Below are positions 33,605 through 43,271 of a DNA stretch of 49,741 bases, one piece after another. The first letter of the stretch is position 1; every line of letters starts with the position of its first letter. The notes under the pieces were generated by a model that saw only the letters and a program-made list of their open reading frames with translations, was not told the DNA's origin and did not search any database. The position numbers and the translations under genes were made by a program. The stretch covers positions 1 through 49,741 of the forward strand of contig JAJFHD010000116.1 in assembly GCA_021775805.1 (NCBI GenBank), read 5' to 3'. The DNA comes from Alphaproteobacteria bacterium (GTDB lineage Bacteria > Pseudomonadota > Alphaproteobacteria > Rhizobiales > JAJFHC01).

Positions 33605-34777
33605 TCAAACCGCGGTAGCAGCCAATCGCTTTTTCGGATCGTAGAAGGGCTTTGGCACAATTCGAGCCGGCAGGGTGCCGTCTGGCGTCACCACGTCCGC
33701 CGATGAGCCGACAGCACTGTGGTTGGCCGCGACCAAAGCAAGGGCGATGTTGCGCTCCAGACGAGGCGAATGGATCGCGGAGGTCACATGACCGATCTGC
33801 TCACCGTTCTTTTCGACAGGCCACTGCACCGTGTTGGGCGCGGTCAGTGGGGGTCCTTCGATCTCAAGGCCGACTTGCGATCGCCGCGCGCCCTGCCGCT
33901 TGATATCCCGCAGGGCGGCCTTGCCGATGAAATCGGCCTCCATCTCCAGATCGACCAGGCGGTCGAGGCCAAGTTCGAACGGATTGGTGTCGATGTCCAT
34001 GTCGGCATGATAGGACAGCATGCCGCCTTCGATCCGGCGGATTGACGAGGTGTGGCCGGGCACGAGACCGAGCGGGCCGCCGACCGACATCAGGTGCTCC
34101 CACAGATCGTCACCGCGGGTGCCGTCGCGCAGGTAGATTTCATAGCCCAGTTCGCTCGACCAACCGGTGCGCGAAACAATGAGAGGAATGCCGTCGAGGT
34201 CGACTTCGGTGAGCCAGTAGTAGCGCAAGCTTTCGATGGCCTCGCCAAAGACTGCCTTCATGATCTCGCCCGACTTCGGTCCCTGGAGTTGAAGCGGCGA
34301 GACGTCGGGCTCAACGATGGTGACGTCCATGCCGGCGTTTACCGCCACGCCCTTGGCCCAGAGCAGAACGTCGCTGTCGGCCAGCGAAATCCAGAAATGG
34401 TTTGCCCCGAGGCGCAACAGGACTGGGTCGTTGATGATGCCGCCCTCGGCGCTGGTGATGAGGATGTACTTGCACTGGCCGACCGCGAGAGCCGACAGAT
34501 TGCGGGGGGTCAGCAACTGGACAAACCGGGCGGCATCCGGCCCTGTGATCTCGACCTGGCGCTCGACGGCCACGTCGCACAGGATTGCGTCGTTGACGAG
34601 GTTCCAGAAATTCTGGACCGGGTCGCCGAAATCGCGTGGAATGTACATATGGTTATAGACGGAAAAGCCCCTAGCACCCCAGCGCACCGTGGCGTCGAAA
34701 TACGGTGACTTTCGAATTTGCGTGCCGAACCCCACAGCGCCCACAAGGTCGCCCGGCTGAACCATCTTTTCCATCAA
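33605..34777 (-). CDS. GcvT-family aminomethyltransferase, DmdA-like
   Basis: A 390-residue tetrahydrofolate-dependent methyltransferase. The first part, FSVYNHMYIPRDFGD, then CDVAVERQVEITGPDAARF and LLTPRNLSALAVGQCKYILI, matches dimethylsulfoniopropionate demethylase (DmdA) better than glycine-cleavage GcvT. ADSDVLLWAKGVA and EPDVSPLQLQGPKS are also DmdA-like, and RIEGGMLSYHADMDIDTNPF is the shared GcvT core. DmdA moves a methyl group from DMSP to tetrahydrofolate; related proteins use other methyl donors, so the substrate is not settled. It has an ATG at 34777, stands alone, and is divergent from nothing useful. It belongs to the one-carbon theme of the window. Confidence 0.65.
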   Translation of the reverse strand: MMEKMVQPGDLVGAVGFGTQIRKSPYFDATVRWGARGFSVYNHMYIPRDFGDPVQNFWNLVNDAILCDVAVERQVEITGPDAARFVQLLTPRNLSALAVGQCKYILITSAEGGIINDPVLLRLGANHFWISLADSDVLLWAKGVAVNAGMDVTIVEPDVSPLQLQGPKSGEIMKAVFGEAIESLRYYWLTEVDLDGIPLIVSRTGWSSELGYEIYLRDGTRGDDLWEHLMSVGGPLGLVPGHTSSIRRIEGGMLSYHADMDIDTNPFELGLDRLVDLEMEADFIGKAALRDIKRQGARRSQVGLEIEGPPLTAPNTVQWPVEKNGEQIGHVTSAIHSPRLERNIALALVAANHSAVGSSADVVTPDGTLPARIVPKPFYDPKKRLAATAV

Positions 34778-34850
34778 CGGGTCCCCTCTCCCGACAGTTT
34801 CTTTTGTCCGTGGAGACGGTTAAATCATTTTGCGATGACTGTCACAGAAT

Positions 34851-35483
34851 TTACGGCGTCAGGGGATTGCGGCTGTCGGCCAGTATCTTGCCGCCGATCG
34901 CCACAAAACAGACCCCGGCCGCGCGCTCAATCCAATGCTGGGCATTGCGGAACCGGGTGATCACTGGCGTCGAGGACATGAACAGGGCGACAACCGTGTA
35001 CCAGGTCAGCGAACTGGCCACCACAATCGCGATCATCACCGCCATGAGCCACAAGGGCGTTGCGTCGGTAACGGCTGTTGCGAACACGCTTGCGAACAAC
35101 ACGACGGCCTTGGGGTTGGTCAGTGTCACCAGGAACCCGAAAGCGAATGCGTTGCCACGGGGTTTCTCCGCATCGGACGACACATCGATCTGCTGCGGCC
35201 TGGTCATGATCAATCGGATGCCCAGCGTGATCAGGTAGGCGGCTCCCAGTATGCGGACCGACCAGGCCAGCCACTGGTATTCGACCAGGATGGCCGAAAG
35301 CCCGAGCAGGCTCAAGGTTGCGTAGAACCCCAGACCGAGCGACACACCCAATGTGGTTTGAAAGCCGGCCCACGCGCCGTGCGCCATGGACGAGCGGACG
35401 ACGGCCACGAAGTCGGGGCCTGGAAGCATCAGTGCCGGGATGAATATGGCAAACACGCTTATCAGAACGATTGCTGCATCCAT
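34851..35483 (-). CDS. LysE/RhtB-family exporter
   Basis: A 210-residue inner-membrane amino-acid exporter with about six hydrophobic segments. ALMLPGPDFVAVVRSSMAHG is the family signature (P-G-P-x-x-x-x-V). NAFAFGFLVTLTNPKAVVLF holds the second conserved stretch with the N-P-K motif. The exported compound is unknown; RhtB relatives export threonine or homoserine lactone. The ATG at 35483 is chosen for GGAG eight bases upstream; codons further up to 35528 are non-coding in look. Confidence 0.8.
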   Translation of the reverse strand: MDAAIVLISVFAIFIPALMLPGPDFVAVVRSSMAHGAWAGFQTTLGVSLGLGFYATLSLLGLSAILVEYQWLAWSVRILGAAYLITLGIRLIMTRPQQIDVSSDAEKPRGNAFAFGFLVTLTNPKAVVLFASVFATAVTDATPLWLMAVMIAIVVASSLTWYTVVALFMSSTPVITRFRNAQHWIERAAGVCFVAIGGKILADSRNPLTP

Positions 35484-35635
35484 CCGGGCGGATCTCCAAG
35501 GTTTCAGATGATCAAAGTATGGCAGCACCTAATGCGAAGTCCAGCACCGGTGGCATTCTGTGACTTATCAACTTCGTGCTGCCGGCGTGAAACGGTCTAT
35601 CAAATCAGCTCGCGCTTCAAAAAACGTCCAATCAT

Positions 35636-35743
35636 GTCATCCTTGGTCCCGCCGCAGGCGGGAACGAGGTTCCATTGGCATCCTTGCGGGCTGTGGTCTC
35701 GGCGATTGGATCCTCGCCCTCGTATCACGCGGGCAAGGATGAC
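35636..35743. repeat. 108-base intergenic palindromic repeat
   Basis: GTCATCCTTG at the left end and CAAGGATGAC at the right end are perfect inverted repeats, extended inward by CCCGC and GCGGG. The inner part has GGATCCTCGCCC, as in widespread alphaproteobacterial intergenic repeats. It fills much of the 381-base gap between the exporter and the methyltransferase gene. Confidence 0.6.
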
Positions 35744-35864
35744 CTTGGAAGGATTGAAGGATCTGCCCCCATTGAATTCGTCATTTGTCGACTTAAACTG
35801 ACGGTCGACATACCGATGTAACCGTTCTTTTTTGCCGGGCCCCTCGTCGATAAAGGAATTTGCC

Positions 35865-36767
35865 ATGAACCGCTACGACGCCCTCATGCGCCGCATTCGC
35901 GACGGCGAGCACATCCTGATCGATGGCGCCACAGGCACGGAGATCGAGCGGCGCGGCGTGCCGCAGCTGGACAATGCCTGGAACGGCGGCGGTGCCTTGA
36001 GCCACCCGGACATCGTGCGCGAGGTGCACGAGGACTACATCCGGCTGGGCGCTGAAATCGTCATTTCAAACACGTTCGCCACGTCGCGGCATGCCTTGCG
36101 CGACGCCGGTGTCGAGGATCGGTTCGAAGCGCTCAACCGCCGCGGCGTCGCGCTGGCGGTCGAGGCCCGAGACCGCCTTGGGAGACCGGGCGTGCTGGTC
36201 GCGGGCGGCATTTCGTACTGGTCGTGGTCCGGCGCACATCCATCGCTCGATGTGTTGCGCCCGACGGTCGAAGAGCAGGCGGCGATCATGACCAGGGCCG
36301 GGGCCGACCTGCTGATGCTGGAGATGATGATCGACATCGACCGCATGATCACCACCCTGGAGGCTGCCCAAACCAGTGGTCTTCCCGTGTGGGTTGGTTT
36401 GACGTGCAAGCCCGATGCATCTGGAAAAATATGCCTCAGAAACGGTGAGGCTCTGGTCGATGCTCTCGGCGAACTGCAAGGCCGGGACGTGGACCTGATC
36501 ACGATCATGCACACCCAGGTCGACGATATCGACGCCTGCCTCGACGTTACCGACCGCCATTGGCAGGGCCCGGTCGGCGTCTACGCCCATACCGGCACAG
36601 CCATCGACGACAAATGGGTTTTCGACGACACCATATCCCCTGCCGACTATGCCGGCCATTCAAGACGCTGGCTTGACCGCGGGGTCCGGGTCATCGGCGG
36701 GTGCTGCGGCATCCGGACGGACCACATCGCGGCACTGGGCAGGATCTGCGGTTCAGACCATCAGTGA
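35865..36767 (+). CDS. homocysteine S-methyltransferase family protein
   Basis: A 300-residue barrel enzyme of the betaine/S-methylmethionine-homocysteine methyltransferase family. ILIDGATGTEIERRGVP is the usual N-terminal motif. The zinc cysteines are seen as GLTC (first ligand) and GGCCGIRTDHI near the end (second and third). The methyl donor is unknown: glycine betaine, S-methylmethionine or DMSP are possible and would fit the neighbourhood. ATG 35865 has AAGGA upstream. It is convergent with the threonine-synthase-like gene, with a featureless gap of 183 bases between them. Confidence 0.83.
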   Translation: MNRYDALMRRIRDGEHILIDGATGTEIERRGVPQLDNAWNGGGALSHPDIVREVHEDYIRLGAEIVISNTFATSRHALRDAGVEDRFEALNRRGVALAVEARDRLGRPGVLVAGGISYWSWSGAHPSLDVLRPTVEEQAAIMTRAGADLLMLEMMIDIDRMITTLEAAQTSGLPVWVGLTCKPDASGKICLRNGEALVDALGELQGRDVDLITIMHTQVDDIDACLDVTDRHWQGPVGVYAHTGTAIDDKWVFDDTISPADYAGHSRRWLDRGVRVIGGCCGIRTDHIAALGRICGSDHQ

Positions 36768-36950
36768 ACCATTGGGAATCCGTGTTTCAGCGCGTGGTCC
36801 TTGAAAGCCTCGTGCACCCAGTAGTCTTCCCAGCCGGCGACATACCCTTGAGCAGAAGGGTCAGCGTGACACTGTCAATTGCTGCCACGTCCGTAGTGCG
36901 GGCTTGACCGATCCTAGTGAACACATTTCGACGCCGACCACCTCGCTCGC

Positions 36951-38108
36951 CTAAGGCAACGATTTCAACCCGGTCGCTGTATTGAAGATGACAGCTGTTT
37001 CTTCCTTGCCGACACGCCCGGCAGCCAGGTCGTCGCGATAGGCTGCCAGGCACGCCGCTCCCTCCAGGCACAGATGCAGTCCGTGGTGACGCGCCAGATC
37101 GGCGTGACAGCCCAAAACCGCCTCATCCGAGACGGCACAGGCGTGTCCGTTCGATTCCCGCAGAGCGGAAAGAATCAGCCGACCTCCCAGCGGTTTCGGC
37201 ACGCGAACGCCCGGCACAATGGTCGTCACCGGCCCAAATGGCTCGGGAACGTCCCGGTGGCCTGCATCAAATGCCGATTTTATGGGATTGCATCCATGGG
37301 TTTGCACCGAGATCATTCGCGGCAGGCGGTCGCCGATCCACCCCAGTTCCAGGAGCTCCTGGAACGCCTTCCACATGCCGATGAAACCGGTCCCGCCACC
37401 TGTCGGATAGTAGATGAGATCCGGCAACGACCAATCGAACTGCAGTGCGAGCTCAAGGCCCATGGTCTTTTTGCCTTCAAGGCGGTACGGCTCGGCGAGT
37501 GTGGCCAGGTTGTGCCAGCCGTTGTCCGACGCGGCGGTTCGGGCCAGTTCGCCACATCTGTCGATCAAACCGTCGACCTGACGAACGTGTGCCCCGAGAA
37601 ACTTGGTCTCCTGAATGGTGTTTTGCGGCGTATCTTCCGGCGCGAAGACGTGAACCTGCATGCCGGCCGCAGCACCGTAGGCAGCGGCAGCCGCTCCTGC
37701 ATTTCCGGCTGTCGGAAGGACCAGATCCGTTATCCCGAAATGGCGCGCCATACTGACCGCCAGCGCCAGTCCCCGGGCCTTGAACGAGCCTGTCGGAAGC
37801 CTCCCCTCGTCCTTGATATAAACATCGCCCGCACCCCCTGTATGGTTCATGGGAACAGGTATGAGCGGGGTGAAAGTCTCGCCGAGGGTCACGCGAGGGG
37901 TCAGCGCTGCGAGTGGAAGGAATTCCTTCCACATCCACATGTCGTGAGTGCGTCGACCGATGTCGTTTCGCGCAAGTACGGAGCGTATTCGGTCGATGTC
38001 ATATCTCACGAGGAGCGGCGCTCCATCATCGGACAGGTAGTGCATCCGATCGTGCTCGTAACGCCGACCGGTCAGGCTGCACTCAAGATGCGAGACATAT
38101 GATCCCAA
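36951..38108 (-). CDS. threonine-synthase-like PLP enzyme
   Basis: A 385-residue fold-type-II PLP enzyme. The N-terminus LECSLTGRRYEHDRMHYLSD resembles the start of threonine synthases, with the L-x-C-x-x-T-G motif. Lys110 in LPTGSFKARGLALAV forms the Schiff base, TAGNAGAAAAAYGAAAGM binds the phosphate and PTGGGTGFIGMWKAF is the second glycine loop. It could be threonine synthase or a related beta-replacing enzyme. It appears to start at TTG 38108 with GGA nearby; the next ATG (38045) would remove the conserved cysteine motif. It sits at the end of the soxBDAG group on the same strand, 31 bases downstream of soxG, so it may belong to that operon. Confidence 0.72.
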   Translation of the reverse strand: MGSYVSHLECSLTGRRYEHDRMHYLSDDGAPLLVRYDIDRIRSVLARNDIGRRTHDMWMWKEFLPLAALTPRVTLGETFTPLIPVPMNHTGGAGDVYIKDEGRLPTGSFKARGLALAVSMARHFGITDLVLPTAGNAGAAAAAYGAAAGMQVHVFAPEDTPQNTIQETKFLGAHVRQVDGLIDRCGELARTAASDNGWHNLATLAEPYRLEGKKTMGLELALQFDWSLPDLIYYPTGGGTGFIGMWKAFQELLELGWIGDRLPRMISVQTHGCNPIKSAFDAGHRDVPEPFGPVTTIVPGVRVPKPLGGRLILSALRESNGHACAVSDEAVLGCHADLARHHGLHLCLEGAACLAAYRDDLAAGRVGKEETAVIFNTATGLKSLP

Positions 38109-38139
38109 CTTTTTTCCAGTTCTGTGTTGCGCTTACAGC

Positions 38140-38715
38140 CTAATGCACCTCAAGGCCATACTGCTTCGCGCTGTCGCGCAACATCTCCCACAGGGACACC
38201 GCAAAACTGCGCGGCAGGAGAAGGTTGTATTCGCCGTCCGTCCGCCAGACCGTAACGCCGGTGTGATGAAAAGCGGTGGAGGCAACGGAGCCCGGCGGGA
38301 ACGACGCCTCCCGAAGATCCACGGGCAGGAAATGGTTCAGGAGTGTTTGCGCCTTGTCACCTCTGAACTTGAGCCAGGCTCGGGACTGGGACATGTCAAG
38401 CAGACTGCCTTCGTCCGGTGAGACCGCCGGCGGCGAAACCGACGCTTCGCCCAGAGCAACCAGCCACCACTTCAGCGGTTCGACGCGCAGGAGCAGTCCG
38501 TCCTTGGTCTCCACGAATTTGCCGGGACCGGGCGCGCCGGGAATATCGAAAGCCTCGGCGGTCTTGATGCCGAGTGCCGACACCGTTTCCGGCCACGCGG
38601 CCAACTGTATCAGGCAGAACTCACCGACTTCCTCGATTGCGACCGCCGGGTGCGCGGCGTTGCCGAAGCGGCCCGATACGATATGCCCGTCAAGGGCGGA
38701 TACAGGATCAGCCAT
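38140..38715 (-). CDS. soxG: sarcosine oxidase gamma subunit
   Basis: A 191-residue small subunit of heterotetrameric sarcosine oxidase, with a GcvT/YgfZ-like fold (PLKWWLVALGEA; MSQSRAWLKFRGDKAQTLLN; TAFHHTGVTVWR). It caps the tetrahydrofolate side of the complex. The ATG at 38715 is chosen because GGGAG lies upstream and it overlaps the soxA stop by eight bases (ATGGCTGA), the classical coupled arrangement. Last gene of soxBDAG. Confidence 0.85.
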   Translation of the reverse strand: MADPVSALDGHIVSGRFGNAAHPAVAIEEVGEFCLIQLAAWPETVSALGIKTAEAFDIPGAPGPGKFVETKDGLLLRVEPLKWWLVALGEASVSPPAVSPDEGSLLDMSQSRAWLKFRGDKAQTLLNHFLPVDLREASFPPGSVASTAFHHTGVTVWRTDGEYNLLLPRSFAVSLWEMLRDSAKQYGLEVH

Positions 38716-41668
38716 GCATTCTTTCTCCCTGCGGGTCGACCATGTGCGGCGAAACAATCTCGACTTCCACGTTCCCCTTCCTGACCGGATCGGCCGCGAT
38801 CACGGTCTGGTCCTTCCAGGCCTGATGGCCGCCGGAGATAAAGCCCAGTCCAATCCAGTGGCCGATCGCCGGAGAATAGGTGACGGCCGTTATCCAGCCT
38901 TCGCCAAAGCCCGAAACCTCGTCGGCCTTGCATAGAAGCGCGCCGCCATTGAATGTCCTGGTGCGATCTTTGGGGAAAATTCCGACAAGCTGTGGCCGGT
39001 CTTCGCGCAACAGTTCCGGCCGCTGGCGCAGGCTGCTGCCGATGTAGGATTTTTTCACCGAGGCCATCTTGCCGAGGCCCGCGTCGTCGATAGTGACACG
39101 GCCATCGAGCTCCGCACCCGTGACATGGCCCTTTTCAATGCGCAGCGCACCGAGCGCCTCGAGCCCGTACAGGCACCCGCCCATGGGTTCCGCCTGCGTC
39201 CAAAGCAGGTCCATCATCGCCGCCCCGTGTCCAGCCGGGACATAGACTTCGTAGGCCAGTTCACCGGAGAAACTGATACGGGCGATCAGGCAATCGATGT
39301 CACCCTTGAGCTTGGTCGACGTCACGCCCATGAACGGCAGCGTGTCATTGTCCACCACCGTCGCATCCTCCAGACAGGCGGCAATAGCTTCGCGTGACTT
39401 TGGCCCGGCCACCGAGGCGCCGGCCCACAGGTCAGACACGGACGTCACGTGGACCTTCAACTCGGGCCAGCGGGTCTGCAACAGTTCTTCGAGCCAGACC
39501 ATGACCTTGGCGGCATGACTGGTGGTGGTGGTCATGAGAAAATCGGTTTCGGTCAGGCGCCAGGTGGTGCCATCGTCGAGAACCAGGCCGTCGTCGCGCA
39601 ACATGATGCCGTAACGGGACTTGCCGACAGCAAGCTTGGCGAATGCATTCGAATAGATCCGGTTGAGGAATTCAGACGAGTCCGGTCCCTGTACCGCGAT
39701 CTTTCCCAGTGAACTGACATCGCAGATGCCGATGGTTTTTCGCGTGGTTTCAGCTTCACGGACATAGGCCTCCGAGATGGTCTCGCCGTCCCTGGCATAG
39801 TACCACGGGCGGCGCCACAAACCCGCTTCGGTCATAGTCGCGCCGTGCTTCAGGTTCCAGTCATGCATGGGCGTGCGGCGCAAGGTCCGGAAATGGGTTC
39901 CCACATTGCGGCCGGTCAGCGCGCCGATCGATACCGGGGTGTAGGGCGGGCGGAAGGTCGTGGTTCCCACTTGCGGTATTTCCTTGCCCAGCGCCTCCGC
40001 CATCAGTGCCAGCCCGATGACATTGCCCATCTTGCCCTGGTCGGTGGCCATGCCCAATGTGGTGTAGCGCTTGAGGTGTTCGACCGAGACAAAACCCTCC
40101 TGGTGCGCGAGACGCACATCGTCGCTGGTGACATCGTGCTGCGGGTCAACAAAACACTTCGCGGACTTGCCGGGAAGGCTTACCTCGTAGACGGGCTTGA
40201 TCGGCGTGTCCCAGCCGCCGGGCTCCACTTGTGCGGGTTGTTCTCTCCCGGCGGCCGTGCCCGCGGCCTCGCACTCATCCGTGTTCCAGACGCCTGTTGC
40301 GGAGCCTGCCAGAACGACATTCTGTTCCAACTCGCCGGGCAAGAAACACGCAAGCCCCTCGTCCCAGACGGGCTTGGCGCCCCTGTGCGACTGCAGGTTG
40401 ACCACCGGAGACCAGCCTCCTGAAACCAGCAGGAGATCGCAAGGCTCGTTGCCGCCCGCCGTCCATCCGCTGCCATCGGCCCTGGCCAGTTTTACACCGC
40501 GGACACGCTTTGATCCCTCGGCCTCAAGTGCTGCAAAACCGGTACGCACATCGACATTGGCGTTGCTGGCCAGGGACGCCTGCGTCTCGTGGATTGAGCT
40601 GCGTGCATCGACCAGCGTCACATCGGCGCCGGCAGTGGCCAGTTCGGCGGCTGTGACATAGGCCGAGTCATTGCAGGTCGCCACTACAATGCGTTGACCG
40701 GCCAGGACACCGTAACGGTTGAGATAGGTTTTGGCTGCCGCTGCCGTCATCACGCCCGGGCGGTCGTTGTTGCCAAAAGCGATGGACCGTTCCAGAGCAC
40801 CGGTCGCCAGGACCGTCCTGCCCGCCCGAACCGTCCAGAAGCGTTGGCGGGGCAGGTCCGGATTGGCGTCAACCGGATGGTCGCTGACCCGCTCCAGCAG
40901 CCCTGCCGTGCCGTAATCGTACAACCCGAACGCCGTCGTGCGGGTCATCATGCGCACGCCGGCCTGTTCGAGCGAGGCAACCAGACTCGAGCGTCTGGCT
41001 TCCAGGTCCGCGTCCGCCATGTTGAGATAGTCGCCGCCAAGTTCGAAATCCTGCTCGACCAGAATGACGTCCTTGCCCGCTTCGGCAGCGCCGAGGGCCG
41101 CGTTGAGACCGGCAGGACCGGAGCCCACAACCAGCACATCGCAGAATGCGTGGGCATGATCGTAGCGGTCCGGATCGGCCTCACGGGACGCCTCGCCCAT
41201 GCCGGCGGCCTTGCGGATCAGCTTTTCATAGCGCATCCACATGCCCGTGCCCTGGCCCCATTCAAACGGCGGGATGCCCATGAACGTCTTGTAGTAAAAC
41301 CCGGCAGAGAAGAACCGGCTGAAGACACCGGAAATGGCGCCAACATCGTTGCGCACGTTCGGCCAGGCATTCTGGCCGCTCGCCGCCAGCCCGTCATAGA
41401 GCTCCTGGGTTGTCGCCTTGACGTTAGGTTCGTGGCGGTTGCCCTTGCCGACGGACACGATGGCGCCGGATTCCTCGACACCTGCCGACATGATCCCGCG
41501 CGGCCTGTGATACTTGAAGCTGCGCCCGAGCACATCTTCTCCGGCGGCCATCAGTGCCGAGGCGAGCGTGTCGCCGGCAAAACCCACCATGGCGCGGCCG
41601 TCCCAGGTGAAAGCAATCGGGCGGGCACGGTCGATGCGCCCTCCTCTGTCCAGGCGGCGCGCGGTCAT
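38708..41668 (-). CDS. soxA: sarcosine oxidase alpha subunit
   Basis: A 986-residue subunit of sarcosine oxidase. The N-terminal ferredoxin-like part (GDTLASALMAAGEDVLGRSF; HRPRGIMSAG) is followed by an NAD/FAD-type fold (VLVVGSGPAGLNAALGAAEAG, about residue 175; a second dinucleotide loop near 330). The C-terminal third is a GcvT-like tetrahydrofolate domain (AVQGPDSSEFLNRIYSNAF). Together with SoxB it oxidises sarcosine to glycine, passing the formaldehyde unit to tetrahydrofolate. It starts at an ATG overlapping the soxD stop by four bases (ATGA). Confidence 0.93.
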   Translation of the reverse strand: MTARRLDRGGRIDRARPIAFTWDGRAMVGFAGDTLASALMAAGEDVLGRSFKYHRPRGIMSAGVEESGAIVSVGKGNRHEPNVKATTQELYDGLAASGQNAWPNVRNDVGAISGVFSRFFSAGFYYKTFMGIPPFEWGQGTGMWMRYEKLIRKAAGMGEASREADPDRYDHAHAFCDVLVVGSGPAGLNAALGAAEAGKDVILVEQDFELGGDYLNMADADLEARRSSLVASLEQAGVRMMTRTTAFGLYDYGTAGLLERVSDHPVDANPDLPRQRFWTVRAGRTVLATGALERSIAFGNNDRPGVMTAAAAKTYLNRYGVLAGQRIVVATCNDSAYVTAAELATAGADVTLVDARSSIHETQASLASNANVDVRTGFAALEAEGSKRVRGVKLARADGSGWTAGGNEPCDLLLVSGGWSPVVNLQSHRGAKPVWDEGLACFLPGELEQNVVLAGSATGVWNTDECEAAGTAAGREQPAQVEPGGWDTPIKPVYEVSLPGKSAKCFVDPQHDVTSDDVRLAHQEGFVSVEHLKRYTTLGMATDQGKMGNVIGLALMAEALGKEIPQVGTTTFRPPYTPVSIGALTGRNVGTHFRTLRRTPMHDWNLKHGATMTEAGLWRRPWYYARDGETISEAYVREAETTRKTIGICDVSSLGKIAVQGPDSSEFLNRIYSNAFAKLAVGKSRYGIMLRDDGLVLDDGTTWRLTETDFLMTTTTSHAAKVMVWLEELLQTRWPELKVHVTSVSDLWAGASVAGPKSREAIAACLEDATVVDNDTLPFMGVTSTKLKGDIDCLIARISFSGELAYEVYVPAGHGAAMMDLLWTQAEPMGGCLYGLEALGALRIEKGHVTGAELDGRVTIDDAGLGKMASVKKSYIGSSLRQRPELLREDRPQLVGIFPKDRTRTFNGGALLCKADEVSGFGEGWITAVTYSPAIGHWIGLGFISGGHQAWKDQTVIAADPVRKGNVEVEIVSPHMVDPQGERMHG

Positions 41669-41949
41669 TCGGACGTCTCCAGCGCTTTGGCAATTCCGGG
41701 GTGTGCCGGGCGCACGGAATGTATTTCGTGGGTCATGGTGTCCCGCTCAACCAGCAACCAGGTCCGGCACCCATTTACGTGATGCCAGGTTTCGGTCTGC
41801 ACGCCGCAGATGTTTTCGCGCTGGAAAACGGCGTTGTGCCAGTCTTCCACGGACGCGTCGAGCGGCGGATAGACAATCGAACCGTCGCCACCGTAAGTGA
41901 ATTCGCTGTGATCGCGTTCACCGCAAAAAGGACAGGGTATTCTGATCAT
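41665..41949 (-). CDS. soxD: sarcosine oxidase delta subunit
   Basis: A 94-residue subunit. The N-terminal IPCPFCGERDHSEFTYGGD supplies the C-x-x-C and His of the delta-subunit zinc site, and GCRTWLLVERDTMTHEIHSV closes the protein. The delta subunit holds the complex together. It lies 11 bases after soxB and overlaps soxA. Confidence 0.92.
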   Translation of the reverse strand: MIRIPCPFCGERDHSEFTYGGDGSIVYPPLDASVEDWHNAVFQRENICGVQTETWHHVNGCRTWLLVERDTMTHEIHSVRPAHPGIAKALETSE

Positions 41950-41960
41950 AAGTCGTGTCC

Positions 41961-43229
41961 TTATCCGTGGAGTTTCGGGTCTGGCCCGGCACCGCGTTCA
42001 TCGATGTTGATGCCGCGTTCGAACCGCTTGAGATCATGGTTTGCAACAACCGGGTCCGGGCGGTCGTTTGCGATCAGATCCGCAAAATACCACCCGGACG
42101 CAGGGGTTGCCTTGAAGCCACCGTAGTTCCAGCCGGCATTCAGGTAGAGGTTGTCGAGCGGCGTCTTGCAGATGAAATGCGATCCGTCCATCGACATGTC
42201 CATGACACCGGACCAGTGGCGCAGGAGACGGACGCGGCCCAAACAAGGCAGGATCGACATGGCGGCCTCGGCCACATCCTGCACGATGGGAAGATTGCCG
42301 CGTTGGGCGTAGGACTTGTACCAGTCGAGATCGCCGCCGAAGACCATACCGCCCTTGTCGGACTGGGAAATATAGAAATGGGCGCCGCCGACGCCGAACA
42401 CAACAACCTGATCCAGCAGCGGCTTCAGAGGTTCGGAAACGAAGGCCTGAAGTTTGTGGGACTCGATCGGCAGCTTCCCCAGACCGGCCATGGTCCACAG
42501 GCGCGATGTGTTGCCGGCCACGGCAAAGCCGACCTTGTCCGCAGTGATCGTGCCTCGCGAGGTTTCAAGCGATGTCACCCGGCCGTTGTCGCGGGTGACG
42601 GCGGTTACTTCGCAGTTCTGTATGATATCGACGCCAAGAGTGTCCGCACCGCGGGCATATCCCCATGCCACGGCATCGTGGCGGGCCGTGCCGGCTCGTT
42701 TCTGCACGGCGGCACCGATGATCGGGAAGCGCGAATCCGGTCCGTAATTGAGGTGCGGAATGGTCTGCTTAAGGGTCGCCAGATCCCAGATTTCCGCATC
42801 TGATCCGGTCAGGAGCATCGTGTTGTAGCGCCGCGCTGTTGCGTCCACGGCAGCGGGGCTGTGCAACAGGGAGACATGGGAACGCTGGCTGAACATGACA
42901 TTGTAGTTCAGGTCGTGGCTCAGGTTTTCCCACAGTTTTAGGGAATGCTCGTAGAATTCCCGATTGCCCGGCATCACATAGTTCGAGCGGACGATCGTGG
43001 TGTTACGCCCGGCATTGCCGCCACCGAGCCAGCCCTTCTCAAGCACCGCCACATTCCTGCAACCGTGGTTCTTGGCCAGATAATAGGCGGTGGCGAGGCC
43101 ATGCAGCCCGCCGCCGATGACGACAATATCGTACTTCTTCTTGGGCTCGGGGTCACGCCATTGACGGGACCAGCCCTTTTGTCCGGTCAGGCCGTTCCAG
43201 AAAACGTTCCAGGCTGAAAATCTGCTCAT
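41961..43229 (-). CDS. soxB: sarcosine oxidase beta subunit
   Basis: A 422-residue flavoprotein that carries the oxidation site. The Rossmann motif IVVIGGGLHGLATAYYL is at about residues 35-51 and binds FAD. KRAGTARHDAVAWGYARG contains the histidine that binds FMN covalently. The C-terminal GWNYGGFKATPASGW is a family motif. First gene of soxBDAG; it lies 42 bases after the racemase-family gene, suggesting one long transcript that begins at the creatinase-like gene. Confidence 0.93.
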   Translation of the reverse strand: MSRFSAWNVFWNGLTGQKGWSRQWRDPEPKKKYDIVVIGGGLHGLATAYYLAKNHGCRNVAVLEKGWLGGGNAGRNTTIVRSNYVMPGNREFYEHSLKLWENLSHDLNYNVMFSQRSHVSLLHSPAAVDATARRYNTMLLTGSDAEIWDLATLKQTIPHLNYGPDSRFPIIGAAVQKRAGTARHDAVAWGYARGADTLGVDIIQNCEVTAVTRDNGRVTSLETSRGTITADKVGFAVAGNTSRLWTMAGLGKLPIESHKLQAFVSEPLKPLLDQVVVFGVGGAHFYISQSDKGGMVFGGDLDWYKSYAQRGNLPIVQDVAEAAMSILPCLGRVRLLRHWSGVMDMSMDGSHFICKTPLDNLYLNAGWNYGGFKATPASGWYFADLIANDRPDPVVANHDLKRFERGINIDERGAGPDPKLHG

Positions 43230-43271
43230 GGCGTTTGCAATTCCAAATGACCTACTCGACCGATGTTGCTG

